Positions 36,798-49,100 of a stretch of DNA of 64,000 bases are shown one piece after another (the first letter of the stretch is position 1; every line of letters starts with the position of its first letter). The notes below the pieces were generated by a model. It was not told the DNA's origin. It ran no database searches and saw nothing but the letters and a program-made list of their open reading frames with translations. The stretch is from Margaritifera margaritifera (taxonomy: Eukaryota; Mollusca; Bivalvia; Unionida; Margaritiferidae): NCBI GenBank assembly GCA_029931535.1, contig JAQPZY010001521.1, positions 934,001 to 998,000 on the forward strand. The letters run 5' to 3'. The translations under genes and the position numbers were made by a program.

Positions 36798-39292
36798 CAT
36801 CCGGGTTCTCTAATTCCCCATCTTACAGACCACTTTAAGTCTATATATAAGGTGTCGAGAACACGTTTTAAAAATTGGGACAATGGTTGCATACTATACG
36901 CATACTTGGTTGCATACTATACGCATACTTGGTTGCATACTATACGCAAAACAATGAAAGTTCAGTTATAACAGGTCATAACATTAAGATATTGTTCTTA
37001 AATATATCATTGAAAGAATACTCTGAATGGTCACAATTATAAGAGTTGGATCTCGAATAATAATATGAACGTGGAGCCGGAACAATGTGATTTTTTTCAT
37101 ATGACTTTATATCACCATTTATTTCACTGATAACACTTTAGAAATCGTGGTATGCAATCAAAATTAAAGAGAGATCACAAATATGTTACATGATCAGTTT
37201 AATATTAAATAAAGTGGCGTTTCCTGTGAAGTCAGAAATTTGTATGGCGACGTCCCAGGAGACACGATTTTGAAAGCAACAATGTGATTCGTTAGTTATC
37301 TCACCAGTGTTAAAGTCGTTATACAATGGCTTTTCCAGCTAAAAAGAGAAATATCGAACTGACTGTATTGATCGACAGTGTGCATCTCAAAATAAATGCA
37401 TAGTGCAACGAACTGTGTCAATGTGTCGTACTTTCCTCAGCAGATAACACCTTGAAAGGAATATTGTGACTGCGCCTCGAACCTCAAGTCCCTGGATATT
37501 GGAGGCTTTTTGAAATGAAAAATATCAACTATAAATTCACCGTCATCTTAAAGGTCTCTGGGAATAGTATCCGGCTTTATTTTTCAGAAAGAACATGCCG
37601 GTAATCGAAACGAGATACTGACTTTTTGAGCATTGAGAGCGTAGAAGTGGTAGTTTAAGCTTTATAACAAATTTGCACAAGCCGCTCTGTAATGTAGAAT
37701 TGTCTTCCAAGCGATTAGTGTTTCAATTTTCAACAAAAATCCCATCCCCCAACCTTTAATTTTAAGTAAGGGCGTTTTAATCTAAATATGCAGTAAACAA
37801 AAATGCTTATACAATTATTTTACTCTCATATTAGTCGAAGGCGACTGAACAATGAGATCCGCTGACATCACATACTCATTCCTGATGATATAGCTTTTCC
37901 CGACCAATGTGCTATATATAGTAATAATGCGTTTCTATTACATGACTTCGAAATTTGCTGTATTCAGACTGGTTATAATGTTATAGCACCCTCACTTCCG
38001 CACGAAAGGGTGCTATAAGATTCCAACAACTCAACTGATGGCTTACCGCCAGTGTAGCTGGTCAGAGCATGCAATTCCGCTCGAATGTGCATCATACATC
38101 GCTAATTATTTATGGAATGAATTTTGAGTCCGTGTGTCTGTTCATCTGGGTTTATTGCTAGCAAAACGAAAAAGAAAAAAAAAGAATTGAATATATACAT
38201 TTTTTCTAAAAATGCTCTTCACCCGGTAATCCCAGTAGCATAGACAAAATACTATGACATGATGCATCAGGAACGGGAGCTATGACATGATGCATCAGGA
38301 ACGGGAGCTATGACATGATGCATCAGGAACGGGAGCAATTATAAAAATAAATCATTATGTAAGGCGACAGAAACAATAACAATTGCAACAACAACAAAAG
38401 TAACATAAACTACAAGCAGTACTATACACAATATGTGCAAATTCTAATTAAGGTAAAAATGATCACGTTTTCTTTGCTTTCAATTCTGGGTTAAAGTTTT
38501 GCAATAGATTGAAGAACTAAAACCGAGATTTCTAGTCATGATTTTATTGTCAGTATAAAATTAGAACTATAGCATACACGTATGTGTACTTTTATGTATT
38601 ACTCTCATGGATAATTTCCTCAGTGTCAGTAAAGAACGTTTCCTGCTTATGTACAAACTCATAATTATACTACATTTACCTCTGTACTGGCTTATAAAAC
38701 GATTCTAACTGCAAATAACATAGACCCCTATCTGCCCTCGCATAATGCGCCAGTCGATCAGAATCTATCTTGTTTGTTCTGCTCCTAACAAACTGCATAG
38801 ACGCAGATCTGTCGGCGCATTATGCAACGTCAAATCTGGGTCTGTGCAGTTTGCAGTTGGACTCGACTTACAAGCGAGTATATACGGTACATCTTGATTG
38901 TAAGTGATAGTATCATCTAATGATTCATTCATTGATAACTGGACCACGTGTTCATTTATCAGTTTTACAGGAAATTCTTGCAAATCTCTTACGTTCTTGT
39001 TATCCTTTTGTCGTGGACAATGAGGGATGTTAAACTGCAAGTCATGATATCCTTTTTCTATTCGGCTATGATTCCGTGTGTGTGTGTGTGTGTGTTCATA
39101 AGACAACATCGGACGTTTTTCTACCAGTATTTTGAGGTACTATGCATCTTGTTCAAATTGTCCTTTTTTAATGAGCATAATCATGAATAAATGTGATTTT
39201 GATGCAGTTCGCTATCCAGATGGCATCAATAGAATTAACCGGAGTTAAGTTGCAAAAAATTCAGTTTTACTTGCTGTTTATCATCTTGATAG
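36798..39292 (+). repeat. Segmental duplication, copy 1 (left flank of the Polinton)
   Basis: Matches 41907-44312 at roughly 95 percent by eye, from ccgggttctc(t/c)aattcccc to ttactt..catcttgataggttt. Copy 1 has a 23-bp triplication (gcatactatacgcatacttg) near 36890 and three 28-bp units (tgacatgatgcatcaggaac gggagcta) at 38251-38336, where copy 2 has single units. It includes a family B MITE at 38678. Confidence 0.9.
38678..38891. mobile_element. Double-palindrome MITE (family B), copy 2
   Basis: Same inverted ends and paired palindromes as at 18443, but with decayed inner palindromes (gcataatgcgccagtcgatc, cggcgcattatgcaacg). It lies within the duplicated flank. Confidence 0.7.
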
Positions 39293-39308
39293 GTTTCATT
39301 ACAATTGT

Positions 39309-39813
<505 letters not shown>

Positions 39814-39894
39814 TATAGTATGTATGCTGGATCTTGATATTCCACGAGTTGTATACAATTTTCATTAAAAGGAACCGAGGCTTTCCGAATACAT

Positions 39895-40255
39895 GTATAT
39901 AAAAGATACTGCGTAAATACTATACATATATTTTATTTATACCACATACAAATACACATATGTTTGTTACAGCGGAGTTTAAGATTGACTATAGAAAGCT
40001 ATGTATTAACGTAGTGAGTTGACTCATCACATCCCCTCCCAGTGTTTCCGCTACAAAATGTAGTTCTGCATCTATTTTAGCTATTCACAATCCTGTTAGA
40101 AATTGTTCATTTGCTTCCTTTTTGAGCTGCTATTTTTCTTCATATTGACTAAATAAATGAAAGAGACGCTTAGTATTTAAACATTACAGTTGGTTTAAAT
40201 GAAGAAAGTACAGCACTACAAACATTGCATGGCTAGCGTCCAAAACAGTGAAAGT
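39895..40255 (+). repeat. Dispersed repeat, partner of 4.07-4.47 kb
   Basis: Aligns with the reverse complement of 4070-4470 (see that entry). It sits between the microsatellite array and the Polinton left terminus in copy 1 only. Confidence 0.6.
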
Positions 40256-40340
40256 GCGGCCATTCGATCATGGGCGAGTAGTGTGATAATGGGAATTTGA
40301 GATTTCCGTTACCGATCTGGGGCAACGCCTTCTAACCCCA

Positions 40341-40470
40341 ATGACTCTTCCTCCGTGGCACACGCGAGTGAATCCCCGCGGCGACCTCACGGGTCTGACG
40401 AAGTCGCTCGCGCGTGCCCATGAGCGCGTCGCGCGAGAAAAACCCCGTGGGGAAGCTACACTTTCTCAAC
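40341..40470 (+). repeat. Polinton left terminal inverted repeat (L1)
   Basis: Inverted match to 58350-58498. Shared stretches are cctccgtggcacacgc, aatccccgcggc, cacgggtctgacgaagtc, the tcgcgcgagaa block and gaagctacactttctcaac, with scattered mismatches and a longer G/C run in the right copy. No convincing target-site duplication flanks the pair. Confidence 0.85.
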
Positions 40471-40870
40471 CCTAGCGGTGACAGTTTCCTTTTATGTGAG
40501 AATATTATATTAAATAATCACAATGAGTAATATATAATGATACCAAAAACATCCCCGTTTGACACCCACAGTATCGTGAAAGAATTTGCGTCCGTGGCCA
40601 ATTGAAATTAAATTGCCCGACAAATGGTGTGTTTGTACAGTCACAGAAAAAATTGAATCGCTGTTTAGACTAAAAGCATCACATAGGTTTGTAATAGATG
40701 CCCGAAAAATGCTGAATGATTTTTCAGACATGTATCCGGAGCATATTAAAAAATTAACCGGGTTAGAGAGTGCGTTCTGCGTGTCACAACTCCTCATGGA
40801 TGCAAACAACTCAAATCTCTTATTTGTGAGTGTTTGTCATTTTAAAGAAAAAACTGCGTTAATTTGATCA
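40471..40870 (+). pseudogene. Left-end Polinton ORF1, truncated copy A
   Basis: Homologous to 44702-45070. The ATG at 40537 starts like copy B but a frameshift near 40585 moves it into another frame, which runs to 40867. Readable peptides include CVCTVTEKIESLF and MYPEHIKKLTGLE, matching CICTVTEKIKLLF and MYAEHIEKLTRLG of copy B. Nucleotide identity is about 95 percent in the 75-bp leader but only about 78 percent in the coding part. The rest of the element is missing here. Confidence 0.7.
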
Positions 40871-41074
40871 TGTTGAACCTGACCAATCACACAGTGCAGT
40901 TACTGGAGGCACTTGATTTACAAATCAGAATGTCCCGGATTAGTAAGTAAAAACAGAGTCACAAACAATTCTGTGTTGGACACAGTGTATCGAGTTTCAT
41001 ATCATGGTGGTACGCGTGATACTGTGATTGGCCAAAGTAACAACTGACATACAGGTGCAATGCAAAAGTATTGT

Positions 41075-41370
41075 CTCGTGTAGTTGTGGGAGCATTCGGA
41101 CCAACTCGGCTATTTCTGCGATACATTTTGTTCGCCTGAAATTTCTTATCAAAAAGAAACGTCAATCTATTCGTACCACCGCCGCTATTTGCTGCGATTG
41201 GATTGACCGTAGGTTTGACCGAGAAGTTGCGAATGAAAAAATAGCTTGATGCATTCGCAACTTCTCGGTCAATCCTTGTTTGGCGAATAGCCGAGGTGCT
41301 TCGAATAGCAGCTATCGGCATACATTCGAGGTATGATCCGTAGGATTGACCTTAAAGTTGCGAATGGTTG
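41075..41370. mobile_element. Foldback element
   Basis: A perfect 21-bp stem (ttgaccgagaagttgcgaat g at 41215-41235 and its complement at 41252-41272) has a 16-nt loop. A second related arm (aggattgacc..aagttgcgaatg) lies near 41342. No coding capacity. Confidence 0.6.
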
Positions 41371-41906
41371 TGGGAACAATCGGGCTACAGCAGTTTCAGT
41401 TGGCTAAGAAGGTGTCAATCGCAGAAAGGTATTTAATTAAATTGCTACACTTCAATTTTTTTATTTTTTTATTTTTTTTTATTTCGATCCACGTTGCATT
41501 GGAAATTTCAAAAAGTCTTATGTAGCATGATTCTTAGTGGGATTCAGTTCATAGAACCTGCATGTAGGGAATGTTGGCAATAACTTTAATTGCGAGGCGT
41601 TAGGTATGTAAGATTTAACTTTAACTGGATATATGTTAAAGAGATGTGCAAGGGATTGAACTTGCTATAGTACTAACTTCTCCTGCCGGTTCATGCAAAT
41701 GCGTCTGAAAGATGTACCTAAAGTAGGTTACTCACTCCTCTTGACAGCATAAACAGTCTTTCTAAAACAAAATTCCAGACCTTCTCAACAATTAAAAAGA
41801 TATGTATGCATTGAAGAGATTATCTGACCTGCTTCTCCTGCCGACAGACACATTCGACCCATACACGTGTAATGGTACGTTGTCGCGCATACAAGGTGGG
41901 TGGTTT

Positions 41907-44312
41907 TATCCGGGTTCTCCAATTCCCCCTCTGAGTCAATACATAAGGTGTCGAGAACACGTTTTCGGGAGAATGGTTGCATACTATGCGGATAACAAGG
42001 AAAGGTCAGTAGTCACAGGTCATAAGATCAGGATATTGTTCTTAAATATATCCTTGAGAGAATACCGTGTAGTGACACATTTTATAAGAGTTAGATCTCG
42101 TATAATCGTATAATAATACGAACGTGGGGACGGAACGATTTTTTTTTTTTAATATGACTTTAAAACACCATTTATTTCACTGACAACACTTTAGAAATCG
42201 AAGTATAAAATAAAAATTATAGAGAGATTAAATATGTTACATGATCAATTTGATATTAAATAAAGTGGCGTTTCCTGTGAAGTCAGAAATTTGTATGGCG
42301 ACGTCCCAGGAGACACGATTTTGAAAGCAACAGTGTGATTCGTTAGTTGCCTCACCAGTGTTAAAGTCGTTATACAATGGCTTTTCCCGCTAAAAATAGA
42401 AACATCGAACTGACTGTATTGATCGACAGTGTGCATCTCAAAATAAATGCGTAGTGCAATGAGCTGTATCAACGTGTCCCACTTTGCTCAGCAGATAACA
42501 CCTTGAAAGGAATATTGTGTCTGCGTTTCGAACCTCAAGTCCCTGGATATTGGAGGCTTTTTGAAATGAAAAATATCAACTATAAATTCCGCGTCATCTT
42601 AAAGGTCTCTTGTAAAATTATCCCGCTTTTATTTTTTAGGAAGAACATGCCGGTAACTAAAACGAGATAATGACTTTTCGAGCATTGAGAGCGTGGGAGT
42701 GGTAGTTTCAGCTAGACAAATTTGCATATGCCGCTCTGTAATGAAGAATTGCCTTCCAAGCCATTAATGTTTCAATATTTAACGAAAGTCCCACCCCCAA
42801 CCCTCAATTTTAAGTAAGGGCGCTTTAATCTCAATACAGCAGTAAAAAATACTCCGGCATTGCTTATATGACTGTTTACTCTCATATTAGTCGAAGGCGA
42901 CTGAACATTTGAGATCCGCTGACATCACATACTCATTCCAGATGACATAGCTTTTCCCGACCAACGTACTATATACTAATAATGCGTTTCTTTTATATGA
43001 CTTCGAAATTTGCTGTATTCTGACTGGTTACAATGTTATAGCACCCTCACTTCCGCACGAAAGGGTGGTATAAGATTCCAAAGAGTCTCTCCTGATGTCT
43101 TACCGCCAGTGTAGCTGGTAAGAGCATGCAATTCCGCTCAAATGTGCAACGTACATTGCTAATTATTGACTGAATGATATTTCCGTCCGTCTTTCTGTTC
43201 ATCTGGGTTTTTTGCCAGCACAAAAGAAAAAAGAAAAAAAAAGAAAAAAATTATACTTTTTAAAAATGCTCCTTTACCTGGAGTCCCAGTAGCATTAAAA
43301 AAATACTGTGACATGTTGCATCAGGAACGGGAGCAATAAAAAAAATCATTATGTAAGGCGACAGAAACAATAACAATTGCAACAACAACAAAAGTAACAT
43401 AAACTACAAGCAGTACTATACACAATATGTGCAAATTCTAATTAAGGTAAAAATGATCACGTTTTCTTTGCTTTCAATTCTGGGTTAAAGTTTTGCAATA
43501 GATTGAAGAACTAAAACCGAGATTTCTAGTCATGATTTTATTGTCAGTATAAAATTAAAACTATAGCATACACGTATGTGTACTTTTATGTATTACTCTC
43601 ATGGATAATTTCCTCAGTGTTAGTAAAGAATGTTTCCTGCTTATGTACAAACTCATAATTATACTGCATTTACCTCTGTACTGGCTTATAAAACGATTCT
43701 AACTGCAAATAACATAGACCCCTCTCTGCCCTCGCATAATGCGCCGGCAGATCAGAATCTATCTTGTTTGTTCTACTGATTACTCCTAACAAGCTGCATA
43801 GGTCCAGATCTGTCGGCGCATTATGCAACGTCAAATCTGGATCTGTGCAGTTTGCAGTTGGACTCGACTTACAAGCGAGTATATACGGTACATCTTGTAA
43901 GTGATAGTATCATCTGATGATTTATTCATTGATAACTGGACCACGTGTTCAGGATATTACTGGACATCTCATACGTTCTTGTTATTCTTTGGTCGTGGAC
44001 AATGAGGGATATTAAACTGCAAGTCATGATATCATTTTTCTATTCTGCCTGTGATTCCGTATGTGTGTGTGTGTGTGCGCGTGTGTGTGTGTGCGTGTGT
44101 GTGTCTGTTCACAAGAAAAAATCTGATTTTTGTCTACCAGTAATTTGAGGTAATATGCGCCTTGTTCAGATTGTTCTTTTTAAATGAGCACAGTCATGAA
44201 TAAATGTGATTTTGATGCAGTTCGCTATCTAGATGGCATCAATAGAATTAACCGGAGTCAAGTTGCAAAAAATTCAGTTTTACTTGCTGTTTATCATCTT
44301 GATAGGTTTTTT
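41907..44312 (+). repeat. Segmental duplication, copy 2
   Basis: Partner of 36798-39292, offset by about 5.1 kb at its left end. It is followed by ~300 bp of unshared DNA and then the second Polinton left end. It contains family B MITE copy 3 at 43672 and (GT)n at 44060-44106. A tRNA-like A box (gtgtagctggtaagagcatg at 43110) is shared with copy 1 but has no B box. Confidence 0.9.
43672..43890. mobile_element. Double-palindrome MITE (family B), copy 3
   Basis: Duplicate of the 38678 copy through the segmental duplication. It retains gcataatgcgccggcagatc, where copy 2 has mutated. Confidence 0.7.
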
Positions 44313-44620
44313 AAAACTGTGCCACTAATATATATATATATACGAACAGTGACAAACTAGTTTTTAACTAGCCTAAGCGCTTCATACTCTCATTGAGTCT
44401 TTGTCAAAGGCAAACACAAAACAGAGACAAGTCAAACAATAAACACAAAAAGGAGTGGAAACTACAAAAGTTTACATGACTATTTCTAATGGACTTTAAG
44501 CCTGAAAATGTTTGATGTTTCGCCTAGTTCGCTTCAACTTGACTGATGATGTCGTCGTTAACTAGTTGGTATTGACTTACAAAGGAAGGACCTATAGTTC
44601 CATCTATGTTTTAATGTACT

Positions 44621-44697
44621 GTCTGACGAAGTCTCGCTCATTCCTGTGAGCGCCTCACGCGTTAAAAAAAAACGCGGGTAAGCTACACTTTCTCAAT
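44621..44697 (+). repeat. Polinton left terminal inverted repeat (L2, truncated)
   Basis: Matches the inner part of L1 and the right terminus (tctgacgaagtc, agctacactttctcaa), but lacks the outer ~55 bp present in L1 and at 58.5 kb. Confidence 0.75.
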
Positions 44698-44763
44698 TCT
44701 AGCGGTGACAGTTTCCTTTTAGGTGAGAATATTATATTAAATAATCACAGTGAGTAATATATA

Positions 44764-45093
44764 ATGATACCAAAAACATCACCGTTTGACACGCACAGTG
44801 TCGTGGAAGAATTCGTGTCCGTGACGAATGCAGGAATTAAATTGCCCGCCAAATTGTGTATTTGTACAGTCACAGAAAAAATTAAATTGCTGTTCAGCGC
44901 GAATGCATCATATATGTTTGCAAGAGACACCCCAAAAATGCTGGATGTCTTTGCAAGCATGTATGCTGAGCACATTGAAAAATTGACCAGGTTAGGGATT
45001 GCGTCAGAACGTGCACGACGAAAACTCGGTGATGAATGCAACAAAAAGCGTGAAAAGTCATTGCATGATTTGGTGCAAGAACACGTTAAGTGA
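44764..45093 (+). CDS. Left-end Polinton ORF1, copy B
   Basis: An intact 109-codon frame from ATG 44764, just inside the left terminus. It is helical and charged, with a Lys/Arg-rich C-terminal part (RARRKLGDECNKKREK). I do not recognise the family. Its position at the terminus and preservation in two copies argue that it was a genuine element gene. It could be truncated, since related sequence with stops continues to about 45240. Copy A is at 40471-40870. Confidence 0.5.
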   Translation: MIPKTSPFDTHSVVEEFVSVTNAGIKLPAKLCICTVTEKIKLLFSANASYMFARDTPKMLDVFASMYAEHIEKLTRLGIASERARRKLGDECNKKREKSLHDLVQEHVK

Positions 45094-45502
45094 GTAGCCG
45101 GTGCGAGTGACAATTGACAATCTTGAAGACAGTGACACACCCAGCGAAGGCAGTGAAATATTTAACAAAGACAATTTGGTCAGATATCTTCTTGGAGAAA
45201 ATTTATCCGAACAGGCACCTAGCATATTTGGTTGACCGTGTGAATATGAGCCTGTTTACTTAGCACAGTCGGATGTGACATTATTCGTCACCATCAATAA
45301 AAAGCATCATATGACCTGTGATCGTAAGTCATAATACTATCCTTTGAATTATACTGAATTCTCTCAGCTACAAAGGAGGTAAAGAAGTAAATAAGAGAAA
45401 GGCGAAACAGACAGCATGAAGCAAGCAGGAATTAAATTAGAGACTAAAATGTTTCCGTATATATAACAAGTCTGATGGCACAAGGACGCAATCGATGCAA
45501 AG

Positions 45503-45886
45503 GTGGTTGTCTTGGAAAGCATGAACTTTGCGGCAGAACATGTCATTACGATTACTGTAAATCTTATTTGCTCACGTTACGTGTTGGCAAAGGCGCTCGA
45601 CTATGCCTGCGATGCTGTATCAGTGTCAAATCGCGTAATCAGCTATACCGGCCATGCAGATCTGTTCGCGAGTATTATCGCGACTGGCGACGAAGACTCA
45701 CCAATGCGAATGTTGTCTCCGTTGAAGACAAAACCAGCGATGCGGTCGACGCCAACGCCGTTGAGAAAAAAAGTAAACGATGCTGAAAAAGACACAGAAG
45801 TTAACGAAATAATATCCAGGATCGAAACGATTGAGAAAAAGAAATCATTGCTAAGTAAGCAATTAGATGATATTTTTTTTATGTAA
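45503..45886 (+). CDS. Polinton ORF of unknown function with C-terminal coiled coil
   Basis: A 127-codon frame. The N-terminal half is hydrophobic and Ala/Val-rich. The C-terminal half is strongly charged with heptad-like spacing (EIISRIETIEKKKSLLSKQL), suggesting a coiled coil. An overlapping +1 frame (45475-45786) is Cys/Arg-rich and probably a shadow. It lies directly upstream of the polymerase. No family is recognised; it may be the N-terminal remnant of a longer protein. Confidence 0.4.
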   Translation: MVVLESMNFAAEHVITITVNLICSRYVLAKALDYACDAVSVSNRVISYTGHADLFASIIATGDEDSPMRMLSPLKTKPAMRSTPTPLRKKVNDAEKDTEVNEIISRIETIEKKKSLLSKQLDDIFFM

Positions 45887-45974
45887 GAGTATGCCTAACG
45901 TGAAACAGCTCAGGCAATCCACGCGAGACCGTGGAATAAGAATACCAAGAGGTGCATTATGATTATGACCTGCG

Positions 45975-47930
45975 ATGACACGCGCGAGTTTTCCGCGGCC
46001 ACTCATTCATTGCTGGATCTGTAAAGGTCTCTTTGGTAGTGATGAAAAAGTTCGCGACCACTTCCACTTGACTGGCGCCTACCGAGTAGCCGCACACAGC
46101 GCATGCAACCTGCAGCTGCGAATTTACCTCAATAAAACCAGAATTCCAGTTGTGCTGCATAACCTGCGCGGGTATGATAGACACACGATCATGCAAGAGG
46201 TCGCAGCAGCGACTAATTCTCCAATAAGCGTGATCCCCAATAATATGGAGAAATATATGACGTTTAGGACTGGTCAACTGCAGTTTATTGATTCTCTGCA
46301 GTTTTTAAATTCCGGTCTTGACAAACTGATTAACAATCTAGCGGCAGGCAGCGACACTCGTTTTGTAATTACTCGCCAATACTGTGGTGCTTCTTAGGCT
46401 AAAGCGAAAAAGTTAAGTCTGCTTACTGCAAAGGGGTTTATCCTTATGAGTACATCAGCGACTGGGGCAAGTTTGACGAACACAAATGCCTCCACTCGAA
46501 GCCTTTTATTCGTAGCTGTCCCGCGATGGAATTTCCGCCGGTGATTACGCGCACGCAAACAACGTATGGTCGACGTTTGGTTGCCATAATCTTGGCGACT
46601 ACTACGACTTGTATCTATGCAGGGATGTGCTCCTGCTCGCGGACGTCTTTGAGGCGTTTCGCGATAGTGCCATGCGGATTTATAAGCTCGATCTCGCGCA
46701 CTACTTCTCGTCACCGGGAATGGCATGGGACGCGTTGTTATCGAAATCTAAAGTTGAGTTGGAGCTGCTGACTGATATTGATCAGCTGCTGTTTGTTGAG
46801 CATGGCATCCGTGGTGGTATATGCATGGCAAGCCACCGATATACCAGAGTAAGCAATCCCAACGTGGACCTAATATGATTCACGCCTGCCAAAAGGTTAT
46901 ATAATATATATAGATGCCAATAAGTTGCCTGTATATGCTATGATGCAGCCTATGCCTGTTGGTGTGTTTCAATGGGTTGATCCCCTGATCGCTATCACAT
47001 TGACAAATATATAAAAGTATATAACAGCAGCAGTGAATATGGTTGCTTCCTGGAGGTTGACTTGGAGTATCCGGATAAACTTCACCCTGAACATAATAAT
47101 TACCCGCTGGCACCGGAAGCGTTGTCAGTGCCACTAGATTGGCTATTCCCGTATCAGTGCGGGATAATCGCTGATACCTCCAATTAGTATACTGAATGTG
47201 TCAAGCTTGTTCCGAACCTGCGTACTTAGAAAAAAAAGGTAGTACAGGTTAGAAACATGAAGTTACATCGGCGGCTGGGGATGCGGGTGCTGCGCGTTCA
47301 CCGGGTGTTGTATTTCCAGCATGTCGCCTGGATGGCCCCATACAGATGAACACGGATCTGAGGACGAAGGCAACAAATAAGTTTGAAAACGAGTTTTTTT
47401 CAGGCTGAAGAACAATGCTGTATTCGGCAAAAGTATGGAATATTTGCGAAAGCGAATCCATGTTGACTTGGTCACCTTTTTGTTTAGTCGCGCAAAATAT
47501 TCGACGGTGGACCCATTGTCGTCCATAATGAAAAATCTCAACTGAAGCTGACAAAGCCCATCTAAGTTGCCGCGTCAGTGATTGATCTTTTAAAGCTTTT
47601 AATGTATGAATTATATTACGAAAAAATCAAGCTGCGATATGGCGACAAAATAAAGATGCTCTACACACAGATTCATTACTCATACACGTAACCACCAGCG
47701 ATGTTTACGATAACATGGCTGAGGCATCGCTCGTAAATGAATTCGCTACCGGTGAGTATCCGCAGGACCATCCTCTATTCAGCAACGTCAACAAGAAAGT
47801 CGTGGGGAAATTCAAACACGAGTGCGCGGGCAAACCCATTGAGGAATTCGTGAGATTGAGCCCAAAAATGTACTCTATAAAGACTGCCAACAACAAATCA
47901 AGAAAGTCAAAGGAGTCCCACGCGTGATTG
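45975..47930 (+). pseudogene. Protein-primed DNA polymerase B relic (Polinton pPolB)
   Basis: The + strand reads in shifting frames as a family B polymerase of the protein-primed type that replicates Polintons. Visible pieces in order: a CWIC..DHFHLTG..HSACN zinc-binding segment at about 46015-46125; an exonuclease-type HNLRGYDRH at 46159; FIDSLQF at 46288; LLLADVFEAFRDS at 46629; a palm motif A-like DANKL at about 46912; NNAVFGKSMEYLRKR at about 47411, in place of motif B; a motif C region at about 47655 where four bases appear lost; and the C-terminal DHPLFSNVNKKVVGKFKHE at 47768. There are at least six frame changes or stops, so it is not functional. Confidence 0.9.
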
Positions 47931-48087
47931 TTCGAAATGATCTCTGGCACGACATGTACGTGGAATGTCTACGCGAGCTGCGGGGAATTCATGCAAGCGG
48001 CAAATCTTATTCACATGGGTGTGTATATTTGCACCAAGGTGAATTTGTCCCCGCTGGATATCAAACGATTGGTTTTCCCTTATGGAA

Positions 48088-49100
48088 TTACCACTTACGC
48101 GTACGGGCACGCGTGGATCCCAAAATATACATTGGCTGTAGTTTCATATCCGCGGGAATGACTTGTAATTCTTCTCGCACAAATGCTCTACTATGAGGCT
48201 TCGACCCTCGTTCGTCCGTGGACGCTAGATGGTTGTCAATCAGGTCCGAGATTGTGAATGGATCAACAGTCCACACCGGGTCAGTAGAACGACGGTGCCC
48301 GCCTTCTAGTTCTCCAGGGGCATGCATATACCGGATTAAATTGTTTCCGAACAAGTCCAATGCGGGTGGCTGCGGGGGCATTGCTTGTGTGACCGCAACG
48401 GTTTTCTGCGGAATCGCATCAGCGGGTCTCAACCCGATCGCGCATGTAGTTTCATTATTTAACGCGGCTATGACCGACCAAAGTCGTGTCACCCACTCGC
48501 GAGAGCGCGCTTGATGTTTCATCAAAATTCTTCCGCGTACTGGTGCCAGAATAATCGTTCCACAAGTGTACGGTTGGATCGTCCACGATGGCATGATCAC
48601 GATGTATGCTGACATGTCCCCGACGAACCCGCACATGGTGCGCCGACAAACAAAGCAGCAACGGCTTCGAAACATTCTTTGCCTAGATCCACCTTCAGAA
48701 GTCGCGGCCATGTTAGCGGGTCACGTGCGTAAAAGCGTTTGACATCCACGACGGTTAACGCGAATTTGTCTGTACGCCCACGTACCCGATCATGTGGGAG
48801 AAACAAAAGATCAGCCTAGTAGTGAACTTCATTGGGGGTCCTCACATCAAACCATATAGGGTAAATTTTCCTTGGCGCCGGGAAATAAATTTGTCACGAC
48901 GCATGTTTCGCCAGCCACGCTCGTGCGACACCACGAGTAACTTTTCAACGGCAACTTCGCCCTTCCAATACCTGCGCGGACTGTCGTATATCGCGGACAT
49001 GGTCCTCTCATCAGCTACGCTTTTCGCGGGCATGTTTTTTATATCAGAGCTTCACCTGCATATGCAATATTGGCCTTCATGCCTCCTTTGATGATTCACC
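48088..49100 (-). pseudogene. Polinton integrase relic (retrovirus-type, rve fold)
   Basis: On the minus strand, three successive frames carry the parts of a Polinton integrase: the pre-core segment with SPRRYWKGEVAVEKL (about 48980), LPHDR and KFALTVVDV with the first catalytic Asp (about 48760), then LLKVDLGKE with the second Asp (about 48690). The third acidic position falls in AIVDDP, where a Glu is expected. The longest frame (48088-48711) holds the C-terminal part: REWVTRLWSVIAALNN, then YMHAPGELEGGHRRSTDPVW and FVREELQVIP. Frameshifts near 48830, 48700 and 48550 kill it. The enzyme would insert the element DNA. Opposite strand to the polymerase. Confidence 0.85.

Noticed and set aside
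40320..40346. Target-site duplication of the Polinton
   Set aside because: The bases outside L1 (aacccc) and outside the right end (ggtacc) do not match. Polintons usually make 6-bp duplications, but none is visible, probably because of the rearranged left side.
47249..47554. Minus-strand frames over the polymerase
   Set aside because: The plus strand has the polymerase segment NNAVFGKSMEYLRKR here, so the minus frames are shadows.
48218..48514. Plus-strand frame opposite the integrase
   Set aside because: The minus strand carries the recognisable integrase C-terminal sequence; this is its shadow. The plus-strand frames at 47924-48196 and 46526-46771 were likewise set aside.
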